From: Dorea sp. CAG:317
GTDB lineage: Bacteria > Bacillota > Clostridia > Lachnospirales > Lachnospiraceae
Assembly: GCA_000433535.1 (NCBI GenBank)
Contig: FR892671.1
Location: 190,041 to 254,040, forward strand
DNA length: 64,000 nucleotides
Direction of reading: 5' to 3'
Below are positions 34,535 to 43,733 of the stretch, piece after piece. The notes under the pieces are model-generated. The model searched no databases and was not told the DNA's origin. It worked only from the letters and a program-made list of their open reading frames with translations. Every line of letters begins with the position of its first letter. Within the stretch, counting starts at the first letter, position 1. A program made the translations under genes and the position numbers.

Positions 34535-36505
34535 ATGTTTTGTAAAAATTGTGGAAGTCCACTGGATGATAATGCTTCATTCTGTGGCAATTGCGGCGCA
34601 AAACTAAGCCCGAAAAGTAAGAAGAAGCATTCACCCGTGAAATATGTGCTTCTGATTCTCGCTTTGCTTCTGGTCTGCGGTGGTCTCTATGCTACTGTCG
34701 GATTAAATCTGCGCAAAAATAATCTCATGTCAAAAATCGAAGAATCAAAAATTGACGAATATGTAACCGCAGGCAAACGACTGAACAGCCAGTGGGACAA
34801 ACTCGGCATTACTGATTTTTCCGACAAAAATGATCTTTTAAAAGATTTCAAAGCAGTCAACAAAAATGTTTCCGATTTTCAGTCCTGCAGCAAAGAGGTC
34901 AAAACCATGCAGGAAGAAAAAGCAAACTATGATCTTGCGCACGAAAATTACGAAGAATATGAAAAGCTTCTTTCTGACTGCGCAGATGCCATCAAAGAGA
35001 AGGATGCCTCCGGCGCCTTAGAGCTCTTCCAGGAAGTCAAACAATCTTTCTCTGATTTAAAAGCAGCCAATGATGATTACATCGATGACCGCATTGACAC
35101 TTACGAAAATCTTGACCTGAAGGATGCCAAAGACAAAGTCAAAACCTCTTACGACAAAAATCTCTCCAAGATCCATGAACTTGCCAAGAGCGAGGATCGT
35201 GATTATCAGGCACTTCAAAAGGCATTTAATAGTATGGATCAGGCAATTTTCATGTATATCGAACCAAAAAATCCTTTGGAGGTCACCGTTCAGCAGGTAG
35301 ACGCCTCTGAATTTCCAAAGGTGAAATTATATGTGAACCTGAAAGATCCTGCCACTCAAAAGGTTCCCGACAATCTGGATAAGACGCTTTTCTACATCAA
35401 CAAAGAGGATGCAAATCAGAAATACATCAAGCAGGTTGTCACCTCTGTAAATCAGCTCAATGAGAAAGAATCGCTGAAGATCAACATGGTTGCTGATGTC
35501 AGCGGAAGTATGGACGGCGCACCGCTTGCAGAAGCCAAAAATATTATGACTAATTTTATTAACAGCGTTCAGTTTGATGCAGGCGACCTTGTAGAACTTA
35601 CATCCTTTTCCACAGGTGTGCGCCTGGAGCAGGAATTCTGTAACGACCCGAATGTTCTGACAAATGATATAAGCGCACTCTATACAAGCGATATGACAAG
35701 CCTCTATGACGCTCTCTATACAGCCGTTGAGCGTGTAGCAACCCAGACGGGCGCAAGATGCGTCATCGCATTTACAGATGGAAATGATAACTACAGCAGC
35801 TGTACCGTGCAAGACGTTATCAATGTAGCCAAGCGCTACCATGTCCCGGTCTTTATCATCGGGATTGGTTCGATCAACTCTAATGATATAAGCCAGATTA
35901 CAGCTCAGACGGGAGGCGCTTACTACAACATCAACACCGTTGACTCCATGCAGAATATTTACGATCAAATCTATCAGATGGAAAAAGAACTGTATCTTGT
36001 GGAATTTGAAGATAGTACCGGGGCGACTGTAAAAGACACTGCCCAGATTGAAGCCGGGTACCACAGTCTGGAATACGGCGGAAAATGCAGCTATTCTTAC
36101 ACACCGAATGTACTGCTTAATCCGAACAGCACTTCCATTTATCAGGATGGACCGGAAGCCGTTGTAGAAAAATACTTGAAGAACTTCCCTCAGGCAGTCA
36201 CAAATTCTGACTTTTCTCTGATTGCAGATTGTATGAAACAAGGAAGCGCGATCTACACCGAACAGGAAAAATACGTAAAACGCAGTATTGACGAAACACT
36301 GGACTCTTATGAGATCGTGGACACCCAATATAATGGAGACAGCAGCTGCGTCATTTCTACCCGGGAAACGTACTACGTTCAAGTACAGGGCAAAGCTCTT
36401 CAGCTCATGACACAGGAGTGTAAATACTCCTTAGAAAAAGCCGGAAATGACTGGAAGATGACTTCTTTTGTCGATCTTAAAGTCACCTCAAGAATCAAAC
36501 AATAA
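34535..36505 (+). CDS. Zinc-ribbon, single-TM, von Willebrand factor A domain protein
   Basis: A 656-residue multidomain membrane protein. Residues 3-24 form a zinc ribbon (CKNCGSPLDDNASFCGNCG); a TM helix spans about 36-56; a helical, coiled-coil-rich extracellular region follows (about 60-240). A vWA domain lies at about 300-480 with an intact MIDAS (DVSGSMDG, TSL, and DGNDN). The C-terminal 130 residues (VVEKYLKNFPQAVTNSDFSLI ...) resemble the NTF2-like tail of TcaA-type zinc-ribbon proteins. This domain order suggests an envelope sensor or adhesion protein with a cytosolic zinc ribbon. AAAGGAGG ribosome site. Follows the amidase by 54 bp. Confidence 0.8.
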   Translation: MFCKNCGSPLDDNASFCGNCGAKLSPKSKKKHSPVKYVLLILALLLVCGGLYATVGLNLRKNNLMSKIEESKIDEYVTAGKRLNSQWDKLGITDFSDKNDLLKDFKAVNKNVSDFQSCSKEVKTMQEEKANYDLAHENYEEYEKLLSDCADAIKEKDASGALELFQEVKQSFSDLKAANDDYIDDRIDTYENLDLKDAKDKVKTSYDKNLSKIHELAKSEDRDYQALQKAFNSMDQAIFMYIEPKNPLEVTVQQVDASEFPKVKLYVNLKDPATQKVPDNLDKTLFYINKEDANQKYIKQVVTSVNQLNEKESLKINMVADVSGSMDGAPLAEAKNIMTNFINSVQFDAGDLVELTSFSTGVRLEQEFCNDPNVLTNDISALYTSDMTSLYDALYTAVERVATQTGARCVIAFTDGNDNYSSCTVQDVINVAKRYHVPVFIIGIGSINSNDISQITAQTGGAYYNINTVDSMQNIYDQIYQMEKELYLVEFEDSTGATVKDTAQIEAGYHSLEYGGKCSYSYTPNVLLNPNSTSIYQDGPEAVVEKYLKNFPQAVTNSDFSLIADCMKQGSAIYTEQEKYVKRSIDETLDSYEIVDTQYNGDSSCVISTRETYYVQVQGKALQLMTQECKYSLEKAGNDWKMTSFVDLKVTSRIKQ

Positions 36506-36524
36506 CAGACAGGAAAATAAAACA

Positions 36525-37199
36525 ATGAATCATCCTTTGAACATTTTATATGAAGATAACCAGATTCTTGTCTGCGAAAAGCCTTCCGGTATCGCCGTAC
36601 AAAGCCGGCGTATCGGAACTGCTGACATGGAATCACTTTTAAAAAATCATATTTTTCGGGAAGGTAACGGACAGCGCCCTCCCTATCTGGCAGTCATCCA
36701 CCGATTGGATCAGCCTGTGCGCGGTATCCTTGTATTTGCGAAAACACCTTTCAGCGCAAAAGAACTAAACCGTCAACTGACAGATGGTTCCTTCGGAAAA
36801 TACTACCGCGCTCTGGTGGACGGCGTTCCACCAAAACCGGAAGACACCTTGACGGATTACATGATAAAAAACGGGCGCACCAACTTATCGTCTATTTGCG
36901 CCAAAGACCAGCCCGGCGCTAAACAGGCGCGCCTTACTTACCGTACGGTTGCACCGGAAGAGCTTTTCTTTCCTGCACCGGATGTCTCCTCTCATCAGAC
37001 AGAATTGGAAGTGCAGCTGGACACCGGACGCCACCATCAGATTCGCTGTCAGCTGGCTCACCTTGGCTGTCCGCTTGTGGGAGACGCAAAATACAATCCA
37101 AATGCACAGCCCGGCACAACCATCTGCCTGTGTGCTTATAAGCTGGAGTTCCGGCATCCAAAGACGAAGAAAAAACTGACATTTAAACTCTCAACATAA
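36525..37199 (+). CDS. RluA-family RNA pseudouridine synthase
   Basis: A 224-residue pseudouridine synthase with the catalytic segment VIHRLDQPVRGILVFAKT (about 55-72; catalytic Asp60) and GRHHQIRCQLAHLGCPLVGDAKY. The usual RxTSG after HRLD is replaced by QPVRG, marking a subfamily. There is no S4 domain. It modifies U residues in rRNA or tRNA; the site cannot be predicted. Start 36525 was chosen because it gives the family N-terminus and lies after the preceding stop; AGGA is upstream. Confidence 0.88.
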   Translation: MNHPLNILYEDNQILVCEKPSGIAVQSRRIGTADMESLLKNHIFREGNGQRPPYLAVIHRLDQPVRGILVFAKTPFSAKELNRQLTDGSFGKYYRALVDGVPPKPEDTLTDYMIKNGRTNLSSICAKDQPGAKQARLTYRTVAPEELFFPAPDVSSHQTELEVQLDTGRHHQIRCQLAHLGCPLVGDAKYNPNAQPGTTICLCAYKLEFRHPKTKKKLTFKLST

Positions 37200-37201
37200 A
37201 A

Positions 37202-37243
37202 ACATGCCTGTGGAAACCAAAATACTGCTTCCCACAGGCATGT
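37202..37243. terminator. Bidirectional terminator between rluA-family gene and spoVG
   Basis: Perfect 12-bp stem ACATGCCTGTGG / CCACAGGCATGT, flanked by A-rich sequence on the left and TTTTAT on the right, so it can terminate both convergent transcripts. Confidence 0.88.
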
Positions 37244-37267
37244 TTTATATTGTAATTATTTTTTCAA

Positions 37268-37543
37268 TTATACTTCCTCAGGTTCCTCTGCCAGAGCCTC
37301 TTCATATTTCTCAAGAATAATCTTTTGAATCCGCTCTCTTGTCTCTGAGTTAATTGGATGAGCAATATCTCTATACTCTCCATCTAATGCCTTCTTACTT
37401 GGCATTGCGATGAAAACACCCTTTTCACCTTCAATGACTTTAATGTCATGCACTACAAACTCATCATCCATAGTAATTGACACAACCGCCTTTAATTTTC
37501 CCTCTTTTGCGACTTTTCGTACGCGTACATCTGTAATCTGCAT
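37268..37543 (-). CDS. spoVG: Septation/stage V sporulation regulator SpoVG
   Basis: A 91-residue Spo[13 protein letters not shown] start, [20 protein letters not shown] and [26 protein letters not shown] are family hallmarks. SpoVG is a small nucleic-acid-binding regulator that affects septation, sporulation and capsule or virulence genes. The start at 37543 is chosen for its N-terminus and an upstream AAGGGG. It lies 32 bp downstream of glgD and is probably cotranscribed with glycogen genes. Confidence 0.96.
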   Translation of the reverse strand: MQITDVRVRKVAKEGKLKAVVSITMDDEFVVHDIKVIEGEKGVFIAMPSKKALDGEYRDIAHPINSETRERIQKIILEKYEEALAEEPEEV

Positions 37544-37575
37544 TCTCTTCTGCCCCTTTCTCACAAGCCGCTGCA

Positions 37576-38694
37576 CTATAGTGCATACCTCTCGTTCTTT
37601 TCAATCACTATTTTCACACCATCTTCGCCAATGTATCTTGTGTTTGCTCTGATGGTATTTCTACTCTCGACAATACAGTTTTCAATATAGGTATTGTCCC
37701 CGAGATACACATCATTTAAAATAATAGAATTTTTAATGACACAATTATTACCGACAAATGTCTTTTTAAATAATATAGAATTTTCCACCGTACCATTAAT
37801 AATACTTCCACTTGCCACGAGACTGTTTTTCACGACTGCTCCCGGATTATACTTTGCCGGCGGCAGATCGCTTACCTTTGAATAAATCTCTGGCTCTTGC
37901 CGGAAGAAATAATTTCTGACTTCCGGTTTCAGGAAATCCATATTTGTCCGATAATAAGCATCGACTGTTGATATGCTGCTCCAGTAATTTTTTATCTTAT
38001 AACCATATATTTTCTTCAGATTTCTGTATCTGATAAGAATATCGGTTACAAAATCATGTCTGTCCTCTTCTGCGCAATGTTCAATCATCTCGATCAACAG
38101 GCGTCTTCTGATTACATAGATTCCCGTTGAGATAATACTTCCATTTGCCACCATAGGTTTTTCTTCAAATTCCTCAATGCGCATCGAGTCATTCATTTTT
38201 AATACACCAAAACGGCTTGCGTCTTCGCCCCGCTCCAGTTCTCTGCAGACAACGGTGATATCCGCCATCTTAGCGATATGATATTCAAGGACTTTATTAT
38301 AGTCCATCTTGTAAACGGCATCTCCCGATGTGATGATCACATACGGCTCATGGCAACGTTTCAAAAATTCCAGATTCTGGTGAATTGCATCTGCGGTTCC
38401 CCGATACCAGTATCCATTATCCGCAGTAATGGTCGGAGTAAATACATACAGACCACCCTGTTTTCTTCCAAAATCCCACCACTTGGAAGAATTCAGATGT
38501 TCGTTTAACGAACGTGAGTTATACTGTGTCAATACGGCAACTTTCTGAATATGTGAATTGGACATATTACTCAAAGCAAAGTCAATTGCCCGATAGCTGC
38601 CTGCGATCGGCATTGCCGCTGCCGCCCTCTTACGAGTCAGATCGCGCATTCTGTTGCTGTTTCCGCCTGCTAAAATAATTCCTACTGCTCTCAT
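37576..38694 (-). CDS. glgD: Glucose-1-phosphate adenylyltransferase subunit GlgD
   Basis: A 372-residue nucleotidyltransferase-like protein. The N-terminus has [26 protein letters not shown], where the GlgC consensus is altered, and the C-terminal left-handed beta helix ([19 protein letters not shown]) is present. GlgD is a paralogous, regulatory subunit forming a heterotetramer with GlgC in Firmicutes. Overlaps glgC by 4 nt. Confidence 0.95.
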   Translation of the reverse strand: MRAVGIILAGGNSNRMRDLTRKRAAAAMPIAGSYRAIDFALSNMSNSHIQKVAVLTQYNSRSLNEHLNSSKWWDFGRKQGGLYVFTPTITADNGYWYRGTADAIHQNLEFLKRCHEPYVIITSGDAVYKMDYNKVLEYHIAKMADITVVCRELERGEDASRFGVLKMNDSMRIEEFEEKPMVANGSIISTGIYVIRRRLLIEMIEHCAEEDRHDFVTDILIRYRNLKKIYGYKIKNYWSSISTVDAYYRTNMDFLKPEVRNYFFRQEPEIYSKVSDLPPAKYNPGAVVKNSLVASGSIINGTVENSILFKKTFVGNNCVIKNSIILNDVYLGDNTYIENCIVESRNTIRANTRYIGEDGVKIVIEKNERYAL

Positions 38695-39965
38695 GCTCGT
38701 CCACCTGCCTTTATCAATGTTTCTCCGCTTTCCAGAACTCCGTCAGGATAATCTTCTCTGGATGTAACACCGCTAATGGCAGTATTTTTTCCAATCTGCA
38801 CTGATTCCGGAATCACTGAATTCTCTCCGATCGTCACAAGACCAAAGGAGTAAATTGCCGGTTTCAGCCGGTTTGGCACATCACTTCCTATTCCAAGTAC
38901 CGCGTGATCTCCAATCTTCGTATTCTCCGCTACGATTGCTTTATCGATCACACATCCTTGTCCAATCTGCGCATCCCTCATAATGATAGAATCTCTCACT
39001 ACTGCACCTTCACCGATCACAACGCCGGAGCTGATGATACAGTTGTGTACCTCTCCGTAGATCTCTGCGCCATTTCCGATAATACACCGATCAATCACCG
39101 CCTGAGACGCTACATACTGCGGCGGAAGAATAGAACTGTTCGTATAGATCTTCCAGAATTCTTCATAGAGATTAAACTCCGGAATAATATCGATAAGCTC
39201 CATGTTCGCTTCCCAATACGAACCAAGCGTTCCTACGTCTTTCCAATATCCGTTGTATTCATAGGCAAATAAACGCTGCCCATTTTCATGGCAGTACGGA
39301 ATGATATGCTTTCCGAAATCACACCCCGGTTCATTTCGAAGTGCTATAAGCGCATCCTTTAACACCTGCCAGCTGAATATGTAGATTCCCATCGATGCGA
39401 GGTTACTCTTTGGCTGTGGCGGCTTTTCCTGAAATTCTTCAATCCGCCCTTCACCGTCTGTAACTACGACACCGAACCGGCTTGCTTCCTCGATAGGTAC
39501 CGGCATTGCCGCGATCGTGATATCCGCATGATTGGCCTTGTGATAATCAAGCATTACCTCATAATCCATCTTGTAGATGTGGTCACCTGACAAGATCAGC
39601 ACATAATCCGGATGAAATGTCTCCATATAATCCAGATTCTGGTAAATGGCATTGGCTGTCCCTGTATACCATTCGCTGTTGCCGCTCTTCTCATACGGCG
39701 GCAAGATTGTCACGCCTCCAAAGTTACGGTCCAGATCCCACGGAATTCCTATTCCTATATGAGAATTCAGTCGAAGCGGCTGGTACTGCGTCAATACTCC
39801 CACCGTGTCAATGCCCGAATTAATACAGTTGCTCAAAGGGAAATCGATAATTCTGTACTTCCCTCCAAATGCAACTGCCGGCTTAGCAACTTTAGACGTT
39901 AGGACTCCAAGTCTGCTGCCCTGTCCACCCGCCAGAAGCATTGCAATCATTTCCTTCTTTCTCAT
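38691..39965 (-). CDS. glgC: Glucose-1-phosphate adenylyltransferase (ADP-glucose pyrophosphorylase)
   Basis: A 424-residue catalytic subunit: [16 protein letters not shown] nucleotide loop, [33 protein letters not shown] with the catalytic Asp, and a C-terminal beta helix. It makes ADP-glucose for glycogen synthesis. GAAGGGG ribosome site. No glgA, glgB or glgP in the window. A minus-strand TATAAT about 40 bp upstream suggests the operon promoter. Confidence 0.96.
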   Translation of the reverse strand: MRKKEMIAMLLAGGQGSRLGVLTSKVAKPAVAFGGKYRIIDFPLSNCINSGIDTVGVLTQYQPLRLNSHIGIGIPWDLDRNFGGVTILPPYEKSGNSEWYTGTANAIYQNLDYMETFHPDYVLILSGDHIYKMDYEVMLDYHKANHADITIAAMPVPIEEASRFGVVVTDGEGRIEEFQEKPPQPKSNLASMGIYIFSWQVLKDALIALRNEPGCDFGKHIIPYCHENGQRLFAYEYNGYWKDVGTLGSYWEANMELIDIIPEFNLYEEFWKIYTNSSILPPQYVASQAVIDRCIIGNGAEIYGEVHNCIISSGVVIGEGAVVRDSIIMRDAQIGQGCVIDKAIVAENTKIGDHAVLGIGSDVPNRLKPAIYSFGLVTIGENSVIPESVQIGKNTAISGVTSREDYPDGVLESGETLIKAGGRA

Positions 39966-40195
39966 GTCTCCACCCCTTCCCAGTCGTTCAGTAATTGTAT
40001 TATACCATAGTTTCTATAATACGCGAACAAAATTTACAATTTTTAAGAACTTTTTGTTAACTTTTTATGAAAATATACCAAAAAATTTGACCTTGGTTTT
40101 TTCCAAAGATATGTATATAATAATATGATAAGGTATTATATTTTATGACTGTACAATCATGTAACAGAATGTAGAAACAGAAAGGTGACTTACTT

Positions 40196-41572
40196 ATGTA
40201 TAAAATTGATTTTACACAACCGGTACACGTTCACTTTATAGGAATCGGCGGTATCAGTATGAGCGGTCTTGCAGAAATCCTTCTGAAAGAAGGCTTTACA
40301 GTCTCAGGTTCAGACAACAAGGAGTCTGCGCTCACCGATCAGCTGGAGAAAGCCGGCGCCAAAGTTTTTTATAAACAACAAGCTTCTAATATTATAGATG
40401 GAATTGATGTTGTCGTTTATACTGCTGCTATCCACGAGGACAATGAAGAATACCGCGCCGCACTGGACAGGGGACTTCCTATGTTGAGCCGCGCAGAATT
40501 ATTAGGCCAGTTAATGACAAACTATCAGATTCCGATTGCAGTTTCCGGAACTCACGGAAAAACCACAACTACATCGATGTTATCTCACATTTTATTAAGC
40601 GCTGATCTTGATCCTACCATTTCTGTAGGCGGAATCTTAAAGGCAATCGGCGGAAATATCCGCGTGGGAAATTCAGAAGTATTTCTGACAGAAGCATGTG
40701 AATACACGAATAGTTTTCTCCACTTTTTTCCTAAGATCAGTGTGATTCTCAACATTGATGAAGATCACCTCGACTTTTTCAAAGATCTCGATGATATCCG
40801 CAGATCTTTCCGCAAGTTTGCAGAGCTTCTTCCCGCAGACGGCACTCTGGTGATCAACGGTGAAATTCCTGATCACGAAGAATTGACAGAAGGACTATCC
40901 TGCCATGTTGTTACTTACGGTCCGGATACTTCCTTTGATTACAGCGCAGTGAACATTGCTCACGATGCATCCGGATGCGCTTCTTTCGATTTTGTAAAAC
41001 ACGGAGAATTTGTAACCCGCATTTCCTTATCCGTCAACGGCGACCACAACGTATCCAATGCGCTTTCCGCCCTCGCCGTTGCTGATATTTTGAAGATTTC
41101 CGTTCAGGACGCCGGGGCAGGACTGAAAGATTTCCACGGCACAAACCGCCGTTTTGAATACAAGGGCGAATTTAACGGAGTGACTGTCATTGATGACTAT
41201 GCCCACCATCCAACGGAGATCCACGCAAGCCTTGCTGCTGCAAAACACTATCCACACCGTGAAATCTGGTGCATTTTCCAGCCTCACACTTATACGAGAA
41301 CAAAAGCTTTATTCCCGGAATTTGTGGATGCGTTATCACAGACGGATCATGTGATCTTAGCGGACATTTATGCCGCACGCGAGACAAACACCCTCGGCAT
41401 CTCTTCGAGAGATCTCGCCGAAGCATTAAAAGAAAAAGGCGCTGACACTTACTATTTCCCTTCTTTTGAAGAGATTGAAAACTTCTGCCTGGAAAAGTGT
41501 CAAAAAGGGGACTTGTTGATAACTATGGGAGCCGGAGACGTTGTAAACATTGGGGAAACGCTCCTAAAATAA
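40196..41572 (+). CDS. murC: UDP-N-acetylmuramate--L-alanine ligase
   Basis: A 458-residue Mur ligase. It begins with the UDP-binding HFIGIGGISMSGLAEILL, then ATP-binding SGTHGKTTTTSML (about 117-129), EACEYTNSFLHF and YAHHPTEIHASL. It adds L-Ala to UDP-MurNAc in the first cytoplasmic peptide step of peptidoglycan synthesis. AAAGGTG ribosome site. The three bases after its stop begin a cluster of DnaA boxes. Confidence 0.97.
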   Translation: MYKIDFTQPVHVHFIGIGGISMSGLAEILLKEGFTVSGSDNKESALTDQLEKAGAKVFYKQQASNIIDGIDVVVYTAAIHEDNEEYRAALDRGLPMLSRAELLGQLMTNYQIPIAVSGTHGKTTTTSMLSHILLSADLDPTISVGGILKAIGGNIRVGNSEVFLTEACEYTNSFLHFFPKISVILNIDEDHLDFFKDLDDIRRSFRKFAELLPADGTLVINGEIPDHEELTEGLSCHVVTYGPDTSFDYSAVNIAHDASGCASFDFVKHGEFVTRISLSVNGDHNVSNALSALAVADILKISVQDAGAGLKDFHGTNRRFEYKGEFNGVTVIDDYAHHPTEIHASLAAAKHYPHREIWCIFQPHTYTRTKALFPEFVDALSQTDHVILADIYAARETNTLGISSRDLAEALKEKGADTYYFPSFEEIENFCLEKCQKGDLLITMGAGDVVNIGETLLK

Positions 41573-41575
41573 AAG

Positions 41576-41607
41576 TTATCCACATTTTCCACAGGATTTT
41601 ATCCACA
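41576..41607 (+). promoter_or_regulatory. Cluster of three DnaA boxes upstream of dnaD
   Basis: Perfect TTATCCACA at 41576-41584 and 41599-41607, and TTTTCCACA (one mismatch) at 41585-41593, all in the same orientation and within 32 bp, starting 4 bp after the murC stop. They lie about 30 bp upstream of the -35 region of the dnaD promoter. Confidence 0.75.
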
Positions 41608-41636
41608 AAAAACTTGATTTTTGGCTCAAAAATTTC

Positions 41637-41665
41637 TTTTTTGCCTGTCCAACTAATGCTATAAT
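41637..41665 (+). promoter_or_regulatory. Extended -10 promoter of dnaD
   Basis: TGCTATAAT (TATAAT at 41660-41665), 17-bp spacer, T-rich -35 (41637-41642). Architecture is the same as the amidase promoter at 33239-33267. It gives a leader of about 38 nt. Confidence 0.6.
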
Positions 41666-41709
41666 GTCTCTACGAAATGAGAAATATTGGGGAAGGACCG
41701 GCATAGGTT

Positions 41710-42690
41710 ATGAAGAAACTGACATTAACAAATTCAGCACAAAATAATACAACCGTACTGGAAAATGAATTTATCGACCAGTATATGATTAAAGCAAACG
41801 GAGAGTATGTAAAAGTATACCTTCTTCTTTTGCGCCATCAAAACGAAGCTTCCACACCGCTTGGCATCTCTCAGATCGCCGACATTTTAGAGGTGACGGA
41901 AAAAGATGTGATCCGTGCGTTAAATTATTGGAACAAACAAGGACTCTTAGAATATGAATCCGCGGAGACTGCTCCTGTCACTTCACCGAAGCCTGCGCCT
42001 GCTGTTGTTTCAGATCCTTCTTCCAAGGTTCCTGACATCCGGCAGTTTAAGAGCCGCAAGGAATTTAAGGAGCTGCTCTTTGTGGCGGAACAATATCTTG
42101 GTAAGACGTTATCTGTCACCGATATTGACTCGATCACTTACTTCTATGAAACATTAGAAATGTCTGTGGAATTAATCGAATATCTGATTGAATACTGCGT
42201 TGAAAACGGTCACAAAAGCATGCATTATATTCAAAAGGTTGCTCTTTCATGGCACAAGCAGGATATAAAGACTGTCGATCAGGCAAAAACAAGCTCTTTG
42301 CTTTATAATAAAAACTGTTATTCGATTTTAAACGCATATGGAATCAAAGGACGGGCTCCGGCGGCTTCCGAGATTGCATACATTCGTAAGTGGAACGAAG
42401 AATACGCGTTCAGTTTGGATATTATTCTGGAAGCATGTAACCGGACAATGAATGCAATTCATCAGCCAAGCTTTGACTATACGGATTCTATCTTAAAGAA
42501 ATGGCACGCTCAAAATGTACGCCATCTCAAAGATATTGCCGCTCTCGACGCTTCTTTTACCCGCGAAAAAGAGCTTAAGAAAAAACAATCAGTCAAAACA
42601 CCTGTGATAAAGTCCACAAATAAATTCAACAATTTTGAAAGTCGTTCCTACGATATGAATGAGCTGGAACGCAAGTTAGTACAACAATAA
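41710..42690 (+). CDS. dnaD: DnaD-domain replication initiation protein
   Basis: A 326-residue protein with an N-terminal winged-helix domain (about 15-90; GISQIADILEVTEKDVIRALNYWNKQGLLEYE) and two C-terminal DnaD/DnaB2-type repeats (about 125-200 and 205-275, the second with IRKWNEEYAFSLDIILEAC). Such proteins remodel DnaA-bound origin DNA and help load the DnaC/DnaI-helicase complex. A Pro/Ala-rich linker (about 93-108) joins the modules. Paired with the DnaC-like ATPase 29 bp downstream. Preceded by a DnaA-box cluster. Confidence 0.88.
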   Translation: MKKLTLTNSAQNNTTVLENEFIDQYMIKANGEYVKVYLLLLRHQNEASTPLGISQIADILEVTEKDVIRALNYWNKQGLLEYESAETAPVTSPKPAPAVVSDPSSKVPDIRQFKSRKEFKELLFVAEQYLGKTLSVTDIDSITYFYETLEMSVELIEYLIEYCVENGHKSMHYIQKVALSWHKQDIKTVDQAKTSSLLYNKNCYSILNAYGIKGRAPAASEIAYIRKWNEEYAFSLDIILEACNRTMNAIHQPSFDYTDSILKKWHAQNVRHLKDIAALDASFTREKELKKKQSVKTPVIKSTNKFNNFESRSYDMNELERKLVQQ

Positions 42691-42719
42691 GATCTGCATA
42701 AAGAGGAGAACTGCTTTTC

Positions 42720-43733
42720 ATGGCACTTTCGAATTCTCAGTACGATGAATTGATGCGTACATACGAACAACGACAATTAGATAATGAACATGCCCTTCGC
42801 AAACGTTACGAAACTGCTTGTTCTATGATTCCCAAGCTTCCTGCTCTTGATGATGCCATATCATCAATCAGTATCAAACAGGCCCGTCTCTTACTGGACG
42901 GACACGAAGATGCACTCAGCGAGCTCAAAGAGGAAATCTCGCGTCTTTCTGCACAGAAACAGGCTCTTCTTTGTTCTCACGGATTTCCGGAAGATTATCT
43001 GGAACTCCACTATCTCTGCCCGGACTGCAAAGACACGGGTTACATTGGTACGAATAAATGCCACTGCTTCAAAAAAGCGATCGTGGATTTATTATATACA
43101 CAGTCAAACCTGCAGGAAATTCTGGAAAAGGAAAACTTCTCTACGTTTTCTCTTGATTATTATTCCAGCAACCACAAAGACCCGCTTACCGGCCGTTCTT
43201 CGCTGGAAGCTGTACAGACTGCCCTGCACATCTGTCATGAATTTGTAGATACATTTTCTGAAGATTTCCGCAACATACTATTATATGGTGATACCGGCGT
43301 GGGAAAGACATTTCTCTCTCACTGCATTGCCAAGGAAGTCATGGACAGTTCTTATTCTGTCATTTATTTCTCGGCTTCCCGGCTTTTTGATGTGCTCGCC
43401 AAAAATATGTTTGGAAAAAAGGAAGAAGAAACGGACGACTCTCTGGATTATATTTATAATTGTGATCTGCTCATCATTGATGATCTGGGGACAGAGCTTG
43501 CAAACACCTTTACCATATCACAGCTCTTTTCCTGCCTCAACGAGCGTATCCTTCGCCGGAAGTCGACCATTATCTCAACAAATCTGACACTTGACGATAT
43601 TAAAACTATTTATTCAGAGCGTATCTTCTCACGGATCAGCAGCCACTATACTATGCTCAGGCTCACCGGAGATGATATTCGCATCCAAAAAAAATTATTA
43701 AACTTGGGAGGTACAAATGATGTTACGCCGTAA
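42720..43733 (+). CDS. DnaC/DnaI-like AAA+ helicase loader
   Basis: A 337-residue ATP-binding protein. A helical N-terminus and a putative zinc site (CPDCKDTGYIGTNKCHC, about 100-116) precede the AAA+ module: Walker A GDTGVGKTFLS (about 190-200), Walker B LLIIDDLGTE, sensor ISTNL and the arginine finger region SERIFSRI. This matches DnaI-type loaders of the replicative helicase. GAGGAG ribosome site. Its 3' end overlaps prs by 17 nt. Confidence 0.9.
   Translation: MALSNSQYDELMRTYEQRQLDNEHALRKRYETACSMIPKLPALDDAISSISIKQARLLLDGHEDALSELKEEISRLSAQKQALLCSHGFPEDYLELHYLCPDCKDTGYIGTNKCHCFKKAIVDLLYTQSNLQEILEKENFSTFSLDYYSSNHKDPLTGRSSLEAVQTALHICHEFVDTFSEDFRNILLYGDTGVGKTFLSHCIAKEVMDSSYSVIYFSASRLFDVLAKNMFGKKEEETDDSLDYIYNCDLLIIDDLGTELANTFTISQLFSCLNERILRRKSTIISTNLTLDDIKTIYSERIFSRISSHYTMLRLTGDDIRIQKKLLNLGGTNDVTP

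Noticed and set aside
35327..36382. 351-codon minus-strand open frame antisense to the vWA protein gene.
   Set aside because: Cys/Val/Ile-rich translation with no domain and no ribosome site; the plus-strand gene has clear zinc-ribbon and MIDAS motifs.
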